Assembly: GCF_902712915.1 (NCBI RefSeq)
Contig: NZ_CACTIA010000005.1
Span: forward strand, 124,001 to 188,000
Reading direction: 5' to 3'
Length of the DNA: 64,000 nt
From: Acidiphilium sp. C61
Lineage (GTDB): Bacteria; Pseudomonadota; Alphaproteobacteria; Acetobacterales; Acetobacteraceae
Shown: positions 8,761 to 17,245 of the stretch, in pieces
Numbering within the stretch: the stretch's first letter is position 1
Layout of the letters: each line of letters begins with the position of its first letter
Position numbers and translations under genes: made by a program
Notes under the pieces: model-generated
What the model saw: the letters and a program-made list of their open reading frames with translations, nothing else
Databases searched by the model: none
What the model was told of the DNA's origin: nothing

Positions 8761-9416
8761 GCGGTGGTCCGGGGCGGCGGGCGCTGGTGCGTGCAACACG
8801 CTTGCTCGCTTTCGGGGCGGGATTGCTGATAGCCGCATTTTTACTGCGATTTCAGTCATTCGGGCCGCTTTTCGTGCCACATCACGGGCAGGGCTGGCGC
8901 GATGCGGTGATTCTCGGCGCGCTCGGGGCGCTGGCCTGCGCGATTGGCATGCCGCGGCAGGTGATCGGCTTCGCGGCAGGCTATGCTTGGGGCGTGCTGC
9001 CGGGCACCGCACTGGCGCTGGGGGCCCAGCTTGCCGGCTGCACTATTAATCTGCTCTGGGCACGGTTGGTCGGCCGCGCTTTCGTGCAGTCCCGGCTTGG
9101 GCGGCGCACAGCCCGCATCGATCGTGCCCTTGCAGCGCAGCCATTTGCCGCAACGCTCGCATTGCGATTGATGCCGATGGGCAGCAATCTCGCGCTCAAT
9201 CTGCTGGCCGGGCTGTCGAGTGTCAGGATCCTGCCGTTTCTGGCGGGTTCGGCTTTGGGATATCTGCCGCAGACGGTAGTGGCCGCGCTGCTCGGCGCCG
9301 GTGGCCGGCTGGGACGATCGACGGACATTGGCTTGGGCGTCGGGCTGCTTGCGGCATCGATGATCCTGGCAGGCACGCTGCGCCGCAGGGTTATGACGGC
9401 GCTGGCGGAGGCCTGA
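8757..9416 (+). CDS. TVP38/TMEM64 (VTT/DedA-type) membrane protein
   Basis: Integral inner-membrane protein of 219 residues, read from the GTG that overlaps the preceding stop codon. It has several hydrophobic helices, including ALGALACAIGMPRQVIGFAAG and YAWGVLPGTALALGAQLAG, then the family-like FAATLALRLMPMGSNLALNLLAGL with re-entrant-loop character. VTT-domain proteins include DedA relatives, some shown in recent work to translocate polyprenyl-phosphate or other lipids. Here, coupled to a GT2 enzyme, a role in flipping a lipid carrier is a reasonable inference. Upstream in-frame sequence inside the GT2 gene is not expected to be coding. Confidence 0.8.
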   Translation: MSGGPGRRALVRATRLLAFGAGLLIAAFLLRFQSFGPLFVPHHGQGWRDAVILGALGALACAIGMPRQVIGFAAGYAWGVLPGTALALGAQLAGCTINLLWARLVGRAFVQSRLGRRTARIDRALAAQPFAATLALRLMPMGSNLALNLLAGLSSVRILPFLAGSALGYLPQTVVAALLGAGGRLGRSTDIGLGVGLLAASMILAGTLRRRVMTALAEA

Positions 9417-9421
9417 CCCCT

Positions 9422-10930
9422 TCAGCGGCAGGCGGTTCCGGCCGCACAGGCGATGCGGGCTTGTGGCGGACTGACCCGGCGGATGGTGATTTCGGTGCCG
9501 GCGCGAAGCGGGGAGGACAGCGGGCCAAAGCGCGCTGCACCCGCCATGAACTGGGTGCGCGAGGGTTGCGCCCCCTGCCCTGCCGGCCCGTAGACCGCAT
9601 AGACCGTATGGCCGGCGGCGAGGGCCGCGCGGGCGCGGGCAGCATCGCGGGTGACGCGCGGCGTGAGCGCGGTGTCGTAATGGCCGAGCATGATGCGGGC
9701 AGCGCCGTCGCTGGCAAGAATGACGTCACCCGACGACATGCGTGCACCAAGCAGTTTCGCCGCAAGATCCCAGCGCGGCCTTGTTTCCGCGTGATAATAG
9801 GGGGTGAGGTTCAGAGCGAGGGCCAGCACAGCGACCGGAAGCGCGGCAAGACGCGCCGCCGGAGCCAGTTCATCAAGTCCAAGCCCGGCAAGGATGAAAA
9901 AGGGCGGCGCGCTCCAGAGCAGATAGCGCGGCAACAGCAGCGGATGGATCAGGGACAGGAGGCCGAGCGCCGCCGGCTGACCGAGCCAGGCGATCAGCAG
10001 CGTCAGGCGTTCGCCGCGAGCAGCGCGCAGATGACGGATGCCGAGGAACGCCAGGACCGCCATCGAGGGGGCTAGGAAAACCAGATGGGTCGGCAGCAGG
10101 CGCATGGTGACCATTGTGGCGTCGCGCAGGCCGTAGAGGCCGGCTGCATCGATCAGCATGGTGTGGCGCGTCGGCGCCGGTATCCAGCGAAACCCTGCCA
10201 TTGGCCCGTGATGCGGGGTGAGAGCGAGCAGCGCATAAGCCGGCGCAAGGAGCAGCAGGATGCCTGCGTTCACAAGGGCCCATGTGCGGATAAGGCGTTT
10301 GCGGCCGTGGCTGCGCGGCATCGCGGCGGCAAGAAAGGCCGTGCTGGCGATGAGTGGCCAGGGCAAGGCGTCCGGCAGGACCAGGAGCGAGAGCGCCGTG
10401 CCGGCGGCATAGGCGTGCCACGCTGCACGGGACGCCGCGTCAGGCGCGCGGACGATGGCAAGCAGACCCGCCAGGGCGAGCAGCAGCGGTGCCATCATCA
10501 GCGTATAGGATCTGGCTTCCTGGCTGAAAGCGACCTGCTGCGGGGCGAAGGCCATCAGCAGGCCGGCGAGCCACGCGCCATGCCGGCCACCGGCTTGGCG
10601 GGCGATGGCGAAGATCAGCCCGGCCGAGGCCGCACCAGCCAATGCCGGGACAAACCGCAGCGCCGCCATCTGCATGCGCACGGGCGCATATTCGAGTGCT
10701 AGGCGCTCGATCAGGAAAAAGCCGGGCAGATGCCGGTTGCGCAGGGAGTCCTGGATCAGATACGGCATCCGGAGTCCGGCGCGGTTGATGGTGATGACCT
10801 CATCCAGCCAGGGCGGCTTGTCGCCCAGCCCATGCAGGCGAACAGCGAATGCGGCGCAGACAATGATCGCCACGCCAATCGCCACTCCTGCCCGGCCGTC
10901 CCGGTCTGCCCCCACCGCCCGCATGGGCAC
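9422..10930 (-). CDS. GT39-like polytopic glycosyltransferase (PMT/ArnT fold)
   Basis: Polytopic GT-C glycosyltransferase, 502 residues. The first helix is followed by a periplasmic loop with the acidic catalytic pair in GDKPPWLDEVITI (residues 37-48). Next come many hydrophobic helices with typical motifs (LPGFFLIERL, AFSQEARSYTLMM), then a soluble C-terminal region. Such enzymes take a sugar from a polyprenyl-phosphate donor and transfer it to lipid, protein or glycan outside the membrane. The start is a GTG at 10930 or the ATG at 10924; neither has a strong ribosome binding site. It is convergent with the GT2-VTT pair, only 5 bases separating the genes. Confidence 0.82.
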   Translation of the reverse strand: MPMRAVGADRDGRAGVAIGVAIIVCAAFAVRLHGLGDKPPWLDEVITINRAGLRMPYLIQDSLRNRHLPGFFLIERLALEYAPVRMQMAALRFVPALAGAASAGLIFAIARQAGGRHGAWLAGLLMAFAPQQVAFSQEARSYTLMMAPLLLALAGLLAIVRAPDAASRAAWHAYAAGTALSLLVLPDALPWPLIASTAFLAAAMPRSHGRKRLIRTWALVNAGILLLLAPAYALLALTPHHGPMAGFRWIPAPTRHTMLIDAAGLYGLRDATMVTMRLLPTHLVFLAPSMAVLAFLGIRHLRAARGERLTLLIAWLGQPAALGLLSLIHPLLLPRYLLWSAPPFFILAGLGLDELAPAARLAALPVAVLALALNLTPYYHAETRPRWDLAAKLLGARMSSGDVILASDGAARIMLGHYDTALTPRVTRDAARARAALAAGHTVYAVYGPAGQGAQPSRTQFMAGAARFGPLSSPLRAGTEITIRRVSPPQARIACAAGTACR

Positions 10931-11069
10931 AGTCTCGCGCCGGCATGTAACAGGGCGACAACTGACATTACGAGGGCGTTCTCAACATTTTGTTAACCGG
11001 ATTGCGGCAAGGTGAGTGGGAACGGAACGGCCAATCCTGGCGAGCGGCCCTGCGGGAGCAAAGGAGCGG

Positions 11070-12077
11070 ATGAGCGGTCAAGCTCGAACGGACAGAAATG
11101 GCGACCCGACGCAGCTGGCTCAGGAAGAGATCGACTCAATCCTGTCCGGTGGATCTGTTGTCGAAGACGGGGAGCTGGAACCGGAGACCGAAGAGGAAGC
11201 CAGCCGGCTTCTCTATGGTCGGGCGGACAGTTATGAACGCCTGCCGATGGCGGAAGTCGTTTTCGAACGGCTGTCGCGAATCCTCGCTGGTTCCTTGCGC
11301 AACCTGTTCCAGGACAATGTCGAGGTTCGCCTCACCCGACTTGCCTCGCGCCGGCTTGCCGACAGTTTCTCGGAGATCAGGCCGCTGGCATTGCTCGGCG
11401 TGTTCCGGGCGCGGGAATGGGACAATCTCGGGCTCATCCATCTCGATGCCGAAACCGTCAACAACCTGACGGAAATCCTGCTCGGGGGGCGCCGTATGGC
11501 AGTCGCGTCAGACCGGATTCCGAAACCGGTGACCTCGATCAGCCGCAACCTGTCCGAACGGCTCATCCGCGTCGTGCTGCACGACCTCAGAAGCAGTTTC
11601 GGGCCGATCTGCGACGTCACCTTCGACTTCGAACGGACCGAGACGGACCCGCGCTTCGCGACAATCGGACGCAATTCCGGCGTGGCGCTGACGGCGCGGC
11701 TGAGCCTGCAATCCGCCGGCCGGAATTGCACGATCGACATCATCCTGCCCTTCGCGACACTGGAACCCGTGCGCGAATTGCTGCTGCAACAGTTCATGGG
11801 CGAGAAATTCGGCCGCGACTCGATCTGGGAAACCCATCTCGCCGAAGAGCTTTGGCACACCGATGTGGAACTCGAGGCGGTGCTCGACGAACAGACGATG
11901 AAGCTGGGCGCGGTGATGGAACTGCGCGTAGGCGACATCATCCAGATCAACGCCCCGCGTGGTTCCGACATCGTCCTGCGTTGCGGCAATGTCGATCTTT
12001 TCGCCGGCCGCCTTGGCGTGCGGCATGGCAAGCTGGCCGCCGAGATTCGCGGCTGGCTTCCTCGCGCAGGCGAGTAG
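11070..12077 (+). CDS. fliM: Flagellar motor switch protein FliM
   Basis: C-ring component that binds CheY-P and sets rotation direction, 335 residues. The N-terminal CheY-binding motif is LAQEEIDSIL (residues 16-25), followed by the FliM middle domain and a C-terminal SpoA-type domain with MELRVGDIIQIN. The start is the ATG at 11070, preceded by AAAGGAGC; an in-frame GTG at 11016 is less likely. No other flagellar gene is in the window, so it is isolated from the usual fliL-fliM-fliN cluster. Its TAG stop is the first three bases of an intergenic palindromic repeat. Confidence 0.9.
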   Translation: MSGQARTDRNGDPTQLAQEEIDSILSGGSVVEDGELEPETEEEASRLLYGRADSYERLPMAEVVFERLSRILAGSLRNLFQDNVEVRLTRLASRRLADSFSEIRPLALLGVFRAREWDNLGLIHLDAETVNNLTEILLGGRRMAVASDRIPKPVTSISRNLSERLIRVVLHDLRSSFGPICDVTFDFERTETDPRFATIGRNSGVALTARLSLQSAGRNCTIDIILPFATLEPVRELLLQQFMGEKFGRDSIWETHLAEELWHTDVELEAVLDEQTMKLGAVMELRVGDIIQINAPRGSDIVLRCGNVDLFAGRLGVRHGKLAAEIRGWLPRAGE

Positions 12078-12180
12078 AGCATCACCCGATCAGATGAGGT
12101 TATCTGATCGGATAAAAATGCTGTGTCTATAAATATGATAGACTACGACATTCGATCCCACCGGATCGGGACATGTCCCG
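12075..12180 (+). repeat. Palindromic intergenic repeat, full copy 1
   Basis: About 106 bp beginning TAGAGCATCA. It contains a perfect 10-bp stem, CCGATCAGAT (12086-12095) with ATCTGATCGG (12102-12111), and a second small hairpin CGATCC/GGATCG at 12153-12168. It aligns without gaps to 37297-37402, with roughly 81 of 106 positions identical by hand count. The first three bases are the fliM stop codon. No transposase is present. Confidence 0.8.
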
Positions 12181-12218
12181 GCTTGTCGCGCCCCCTGCCC
12201 CACCTGGCTTGCGCCCGG

Positions 12219-12237
12219 CTGAGGCCGCGAGCCTCAG
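12219..12237 (-). terminator. Hairpin overlapping the metG stop codon
   Basis: CTGAGGC and GCCTCAG form a 7-bp stem around CGCGA, covering the metG stop codon on the minus strand. There is no T-run. It may mark the end of the metG transcript, which converges on the fliM repeat. Weak evidence. Confidence 0.3.
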
Positions 12238-13769
12238 GACGCGGCTTCGACGATCCGGGGGAACAGGCCCGATGGCGCCGGCAGCGCAGCACCGGTGTCG
12301 AGCGGTATCGCCAGTGATGCGAAGTCACGCCGGTCGGCCCGGACGGCAAGCTGGTCCAGCAATTTCGCCATGCTCTCCGGCATGAAGGGCTGCAACAGAA
12401 GACCGACGACGCGCAGCACCTCGCAGAGGGCCCTCAACACGGTCCGCATCCGGTCCGGATCAGTCTTGCGCAAGGCCCAGGGGGCTTGGTGGTCGATATA
12501 CGCATTGGCGGCGCGCACCAGTTTCCAGACCTCCTCGATCGCCTCCTGATAGGCCAGCCGATCCATTGCCTCGCGCATGCGGTCAGGCAGACCATCGGCG
12601 ATGGCCCGCAGCGCATGATCGGCCTCGCTTGCGGGGCCAGCTTCGGGCACTGCGGCACCGGCATTCTTGGCGATGAAGGAGAGCGTGCGCTGGGCGAGAT
12701 TGCCGAGATCGTTGGCGAGCTCGACATTGATCCGCGTGATCACCGAACGGCGGGAGAAATTGCCGTCATTGCCGAAAGGCATTTCGCGCAGCAGACAGAA
12801 GCGGAGCTGGTCAAGCCCGAATTCGGCGATCAGCGGCTCGACGGCCAGGGCGTTGTTGAGCGACTTGCTCATCTTCTCGCCCTCGATCGTCCACCAGCCA
12901 TTGGCGAAGATGCGGCGCGGCGTCGGCAGGCCAGCGGCCATCAGCATTGCGGGCCAGTATATGGCGTGGAAGCGGGTAATTTCCTTGCCGACCAGGTGCA
13001 GGTCCGCCGGCCAGTATTTCATCAGCGGCGCGTCCATGTCCGGATAGCCGCAGGCAGTGAGGTAGTTGGTCAGCGCATCGATCCAGACATACATCACGTG
13101 ATCGGGCGCGCCGGGCACCGGAATGCCCCATTTGAAGCTGGTGCGGCTGATCGAGATGTCCCGCAGGCCGGAGCGAACGAAGGAGAGTACCTCGTTGCGA
13201 CTGGAAGAGGGCTGGATGAAATCCGGGTTGTCTTCATACAATTTCAGAAGACGATCCTGGAAAGTGCTGAGTTTGAAGAAATAGGATGGTTCGCGCACCC
13301 ACTCCACCGGCGCGCCGAAGGGCGAGCGCTTGATGCCGTCGGCGCCGGTGACGAGTTCGCTCTCGTCGTAAAAGGCCTCATCGCGGACGGCGTACCAGCC
13401 CTCGTAATGGCCGAGTTCGATGGCCCCTGACCGCTCGATCGCCTGCCAGATTGCCTGGCAGGAGCGGATGTGGCGCGGCTCGGTGGTGCGGATGAAATCG
13501 TCGTTCGAGATGTTCATCGCCTGCGCCATGGCACGGAACTCGCCAGCGATGCGGTCGGTGAACTCTTGCGGGGCGATGTTGTTCGCGCGGGCAGTGGCCT
13601 CAACCTTCTGGCCATGCTCGTCGGTGCCCGTCAGGAAATGGACGTCGAACCCGTCCAGCCGCTTGAAGCGGGCGAGCGCGTCGGCGGCGACCGAGGTGTA
13701 GGCGTGGCCGATATGGGGCGCGCCGTTCACGTAGTAGATCGGGGTCGTGATGTAGAATTTTCGGGTCAT
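12234..13769 (-). CDS. metG: Methionyl-tRNA synthetase
   Basis: Class I aminoacyl-tRNA synthetase charging tRNA-Met, 511 residues. Class I signatures are APHIGH (residues 17-22) and GEKMSKS (297-303). It is the short form: it lacks the cysteine zinc knuckle (the region reads GWYAVRDEAFYDESEL) and the C-terminal tRNA-binding domain of the E. coli type, as in most alphaproteobacteria. The ATG overlaps the holB stop by four bases, so it is translated as the last gene of mltB-rlpA-tmk-holB-metG. Confidence 0.97.
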   Translation of the reverse strand: MTRKFYITTPIYYVNGAPHIGHAYTSVAADALARFKRLDGFDVHFLTGTDEHGQKVEATARANNIAPQEFTDRIAGEFRAMAQAMNISNDDFIRTTEPRHIRSCQAIWQAIERSGAIELGHYEGWYAVRDEAFYDESELVTGADGIKRSPFGAPVEWVREPSYFFKLSTFQDRLLKLYEDNPDFIQPSSSRNEVLSFVRSGLRDISISRTSFKWGIPVPGAPDHVMYVWIDALTNYLTACGYPDMDAPLMKYWPADLHLVGKEITRFHAIYWPAMLMAAGLPTPRRIFANGWWTIEGEKMSKSLNNALAVEPLIAEFGLDQLRFCLLREMPFGNDGNFSRRSVITRINVELANDLGNLAQRTLSFIAKNAGAAVPEAGPASEADHALRAIADGLPDRMREAMDRLAYQEAIEEVWKLVRAANAYIDHQAPWALRKTDPDRMRTVLRALCEVLRVVGLLLQPFMPESMAKLLDQLAVRADRRDFASLAIPLDTGAALPAPSGLFPRIVEAAS

Positions 13770-14734
13770 GGCACTCGGAGAAGCTGGAGCATGGTCAGAA
13801 CCGCCGCACGCGGGTCGAGATTGAGACCGTCGACTTCCGCCGCGATCCTGCCGAACTCCTGCCAGAGCCGGGCGCGGCCATCAAGCGCGTTGGACGGGTC
13901 AGCGCGGGCGGCGGCGCGGGTTTCGGTGGCCAGTGCTGCGCGCAGCAGTTCGGCGAAGGTGGCAAACCCGTCATCGGCACGGGCGATCGTATCGGCGATG
14001 GAGGCGGCGCGCGCGGGTGGGAGCGGCCCGGCGAGCGCCTCGCCAACGAGGCCGGCCAGCGCAAGGCCATCGGCATCGGCGAGCGAGAGCGCACGGCCGA
14101 TCGAGCCTTCCGCCAGCGTGGCCAGGGCCGTGCGGCGTTCGGCGGGAAGATCTGGCAGATCGGCGGCAAGCAGGAGGCTGAGGGTTTCGGTTGGCAGCTT
14201 GTCGAGATCGAGCCGGCGGCAGCGGCTGCGGATGGTGGGCAGCAGCCGGCCCGGGGCGTGGCAGACCAGCAGCCAGATCGCCCGCGCCGGCGGCTCTTCG
14301 AGCAGCTTGAGCAAGGCATTGGCGGCATTGCGGTTCAGCGCCTCGGCACCATCGACGATGACAACGCGCCAGCCCCCCTCACCCGGCGTCAGCCGCAGGA
14401 AGCGGCCAGCAGCGGCAACCGTGTCGACCACGATTTCACCCTGCATCCGTTTGCGCTTCTCGTCGTAACGGCGCTCGATCACCAGCAGATCGGCATGCGC
14501 GCCGGTTGCGATGCGGCGGAAAGCGGGATCTCGCGCCGGCAGCGACAGGTCCGGCGTGCGGGCGCCAGCGAGCAACCAGCGGGCGAAGCGGAAGGCCAAC
14601 GTCGCCTTGCCGATCCCCGGGGGGCCGGCGATCAGCCAGGCATGATGCAGCCGCGTACCGGTCGCGGCGCGGAAAAGCTCTGTTACGGCGCTATCATGAC
14701 CCAGAAGCTCGGGATTGGCGCGAGGCGGCAGCAT
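13766..14734 (-). CDS. holB: DNA polymerase III delta-prime subunit
   Basis: Clamp-loader subunit of the replicative polymerase, 322 residues, AAA+ fold. The Walker A region AGPPGIGKATLAF (36-48) is followed by the VVIDGAEALNRNAANALLKLLEEPP stretch (sensor and arginine-finger region of clamp loaders; the motif runs around residues 127-151). Position directly after tmk and before metG is the standard alphaproteobacterial order. The ATG shares one base with the tmk stop. Confidence 0.93.
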   Translation of the reverse strand: MLPPRANPELLGHDSAVTELFRAATGTRLHHAWLIAGPPGIGKATLAFRFARWLLAGARTPDLSLPARDPAFRRIATGAHADLLVIERRYDEKRKRMQGEIVVDTVAAAGRFLRLTPGEGGWRVVIVDGAEALNRNAANALLKLLEEPPARAIWLLVCHAPGRLLPTIRSRCRRLDLDKLPTETLSLLLAADLPDLPAERRTALATLAEGSIGRALSLADADGLALAGLVGEALAGPLPPARAASIADTIARADDGFATFAELLRAALATETRAAARADPSNALDGRARLWQEFGRIAAEVDGLNLDPRAAVLTMLQLLRVP

Positions 14735-15366
14735 CAGGCGATGGCGAGGCCGAGCCGGGCGCGGATGAGGGCGGCAAGCGCGTCGGTGATCTCCTCGATC
14801 CCACTGGCCGCATCGACCACGACACAGCGTTCCGGCGCAGTGGCGGCAATGGCGCGAAAGCCGGCAGCAACCCGGGCGGCGAATTCGGCATCGAATTGTT
14901 CGTAGCGGTCGGTGGCGCTGCCGCGGCGGGCGAGTCGCGCGCGGGCGACGGGTTCAGGCAGATCAAGGATCAGGGTGAGATCGGGGGTCAGATCGATCAT
15001 CGTCTCGAGAGTCGCGATCGTCGTCCGCCCCACGCCGAGGCCGTAGCCCTGATACGCCATGGTGGAATCGGTGAAACGGTCGCACAGGACCACAGCGCCG
15101 CGTTCGAGCGCCGGGCGAATAACCGCGGCGACATGATCGGCACGGGCGGCAAAGACCAGCAGCGTATCTGCAAGCGGGGCAAAATGGCGCGCGGGGTCGA
15201 GCATCAGCGCGCGGATCGCCTCTGCCCCCGGTGTGCCGCCCGGCTCGCGGGTGGTGAGAACCTCATGCCCGGCGGCGCGGAGCCGGTCGGCAAGGCGGGC
15301 GATCTGTGTCGACTTGCCGGCCCCTTCCCCGCCCTCGATCGTGATGAAAACGCCCTGCGGGCTCAC
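14734..15366 (-). CDS. tmk: Thymidylate kinase
   Basis: Converts dTMP to dTDP, 210 residues. The P-loop EGGEGAGKST (11-20), the TREPGGTPGAEAIR motif, CDRFTDSTMAYQGYG and a LID segment ARLARRGSATDRYEQ are all present. The start is a GTG at 15366 overlapping the rlpA stop, so expression is coupled to the cell-wall gene before it. Length is normal for the family. Confidence 0.96.
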   Translation of the reverse strand: MSPQGVFITIEGGEGAGKSTQIARLADRLRAAGHEVLTTREPGGTPGAEAIRALMLDPARHFAPLADTLLVFAARADHVAAVIRPALERGAVVLCDRFTDSTMAYQGYGLGVGRTTIATLETMIDLTPDLTLILDLPEPVARARLARRGSATDRYEQFDAEFAARVAAGFRAIAATAPERCVVVDAASGIEEITDALAALIRARLGLAIA

Positions 15367-16247
15367 CGAACCACAATCCCGGGGCCGGCAATGCCACGGT
15401 CGAGCAACGAACGCAGAGCAGCATCGGCAGCGGGCACGCTGTCATAGGGGCCAAGGCGAAGCGAGTAGAGCGTGCGTCCACCGGAGGATTGCGGAACGAC
15501 TGAACCCGGCATCCCGGAAAGGCGGGCCTGCAGGTTCATCGCGTCCGCGCTCGAGCCGAAGCCGGGAATCTCGACATAGAGCGGGCCGGGCGAAGGCCGG
15601 CCGATGCGCACGTTACCTGAAAGATGAGCGGCCGCGCCGGAATGGCGGTGCTGCATGACAGGGTGAGCGGCGGTGCTGATGGCGGTGCCGGCCGTTCCAG
15701 TAGCGCCGGGCGGCGGCGGCAGGGCGGCGGCCGCAACCGAGCTGACCGGTGCTGCGCTGAGATGTGGGCCGGCGCCGAGCCGGTCCTGCAAGGCGGAGGA
15801 CCGACCGGCGAGCAGCCGGACGCGGACCTCGGCGAGACCGTTGGCCGGCATTCCGAGGCGCCGGGCGACATGGGGCGTGACCGCAATGATGCGTCCGGCC
15901 TGCATCGGCCCACGGTCGTTCACGCGGACGGTCAGGCTGCGGCCGTTATCCAGGTTGGTAACCCGCACGATCGAGGGCAGTGGCAGGACCGGACTCTGGG
16001 CAGTCAGGCTGCCGGCGCGATAGACCTCGCCATCCGCGGTAAGCCGCGCAGGCCCGGATGGGATCACGGTGGAAAGACCAGTCCGGTCATAGCGGCCGAA
16101 GACGCGCGGATAATGCCATTGGCCGCCGGCATCATACGGCTTTCCGATCGTGAAGCGGGCATGCTGCCCCGGTGCGGGGTGATGCAATGGCCGGGTGCAG
16201 CCGGTAAGCGCCAGCAGGGCGGCCAGCTTCAGTCCCAGGCGGGTCAT
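15363..16247 (-). CDS. rlpA: RlpA-family septal ring lytic transglycosylase lipoprotein with SPOR domain
   Basis: Outer-membrane lipoprotein, 294 residues: lipobox LTGC with Cys17, a double-psi beta-barrel RlpA domain (about 30-135), a variable linker, and a C-terminal SPOR domain (from about 217) that binds denuded septal peptidoglycan. The catalytic-Asp motif VNDRGP (109-114) is kept. The usual TAAHxTLP histidine region instead reads TAQSPVLP (82-89), with Ser where His normally sits, so catalytic activity is uncertain. It overlaps mltB upstream and tmk downstream by a few bases each. Confidence 0.85.
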   Translation of the reverse strand: MTRLGLKLAALLALTGCTRPLHHPAPGQHARFTIGKPYDAGGQWHYPRVFGRYDRTGLSTVIPSGPARLTADGEVYRAGSLTAQSPVLPLPSIVRVTNLDNGRSLTVRVNDRGPMQAGRIIAVTPHVARRLGMPANGLAEVRVRLLAGRSSALQDRLGAGPHLSAAPVSSVAAAALPPPPGATGTAGTAISTAAHPVMQHRHSGAAAHLSGNVRIGRPSPGPLYVEIPGFGSSADAMNLQARLSGMPGSVVPQSSGGRTLYSLRLGPYDSVPAADAALRSLLDRGIAGPGIVVR

Positions 16248-17203
16248 GCGAGAATCCGGCGGCCGAGTTCGCCAACCGCGAGAGCGTAGAGATCGGATGG
16301 ATTATAGCTGCGGATCGCGCGGAAATTGCCAAAGGCGAGGAAGGCTTCGCCGGAGGGGCCATCAGGCAGCAGCAACGAGGCTGGCGTGTTCGCCGGCAGG
16401 TGACGGGCCGGCGCCAGGCGATGAACGCCGAGCGCCTGCCACTGCGCCAGCGGCAGCACGTGGTCGCGCCCGGCCAGCGCGGCGTTGAGATGCGGCGGGA
16501 CAAGCACCGGCTCGCTCGATGGCAGGCCGAGCCGCCAGTGCGACTTGCGCATGTAATTGGCGATCGAGGCCATGGTGTCGGGTACGCTGGTCCAGATATT
16601 CGGCTGACCATGACCTGAATAGCTGACCGCGGTGCTGAGATAGATGCTCGGCATGAATTGCGGCTGCCCCATGGCTCCGGCCCAGGAGCCACGCAGTTCG
16701 GAAAGACGAACATCGCCGCGCGAGACGATGCGCATTGCAGCGATGGCCTCGCGGCCGAAATAGGAACTATTTTTGTACCAGGCGAGTGTCGCAAGGGCGT
16801 CGATCACGTTGAAATCGCCCTGATAATGGCCGAAATCGGTCTCGATCCCCCAGATGCCCATGATCGGCGCGGCAGCGACGCCGAAGCGGGCCCGAACTTG
16901 CTCGATAATCCCACGATGTGCGGCGAAGGCCGCTTTTCCGGCGGCGACGCGGGTCTGGGTGACCACGCGCGCACTATATTGCGCCCAAGTCAGGGTGAAT
17001 TCCGGCTGATGTGTTTCATGCCGGATCACCTCCTGGTTCGGTTTCAGGCCGGACAGGGCGGCGAAGGCGATATGAGACGGAACGCCCGCCCGGCGCGCCC
17101 GGCCTTCGAGCTCATGGATGAAATCTTCGAAGCCGGCGGCGCGGGCCGGCCGAACCAGGGCGGAGGCGCACGGAAGTGCTGCGAGCAGGAAACGGCGTTT
17201 CAT
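16244..17203 (-). CDS. mltB: Membrane-bound lytic murein transglycosylase B family
   Basis: Peptidoglycan lytic transglycosylase (SLT fold), 319 residues. A signal peptide (MKRRFLLAALPC then ALVRPARAAG) is present; it has a cysteine at 11-12 but no clear lipobox, so it may be soluble periplasmic. Catalytic Glu121 lies in GIWGIETDFGHYQG. Further family motifs are GAMGQPQFMPSIY and the C-terminal AIRSYNPSDLYALAVG. It makes 1,6-anhydromuropeptides in cell-wall remodelling, consistent with rlpA overlapping its end and nagZ elsewhere in the window. Confidence 0.92.
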   Translation of the reverse strand: MKRRFLLAALPCASALVRPARAAGFEDFIHELEGRARRAGVPSHIAFAALSGLKPNQEVIRHETHQPEFTLTWAQYSARVVTQTRVAAGKAAFAAHRGIIEQVRARFGVAAAPIMGIWGIETDFGHYQGDFNVIDALATLAWYKNSSYFGREAIAAMRIVSRGDVRLSELRGSWAGAMGQPQFMPSIYLSTAVSYSGHGQPNIWTSVPDTMASIANYMRKSHWRLGLPSSEPVLVPPHLNAALAGRDHVLPLAQWQALGVHRLAPARHLPANTPASLLLPDGPSGEAFLAFGNFRAIRSYNPSDLYALAVGELGRRILA

Positions 17204-17245
17204 TCCCCCGTTCTGCCACGCCCGGCGCCGCCGCGGAAGGGAGGC

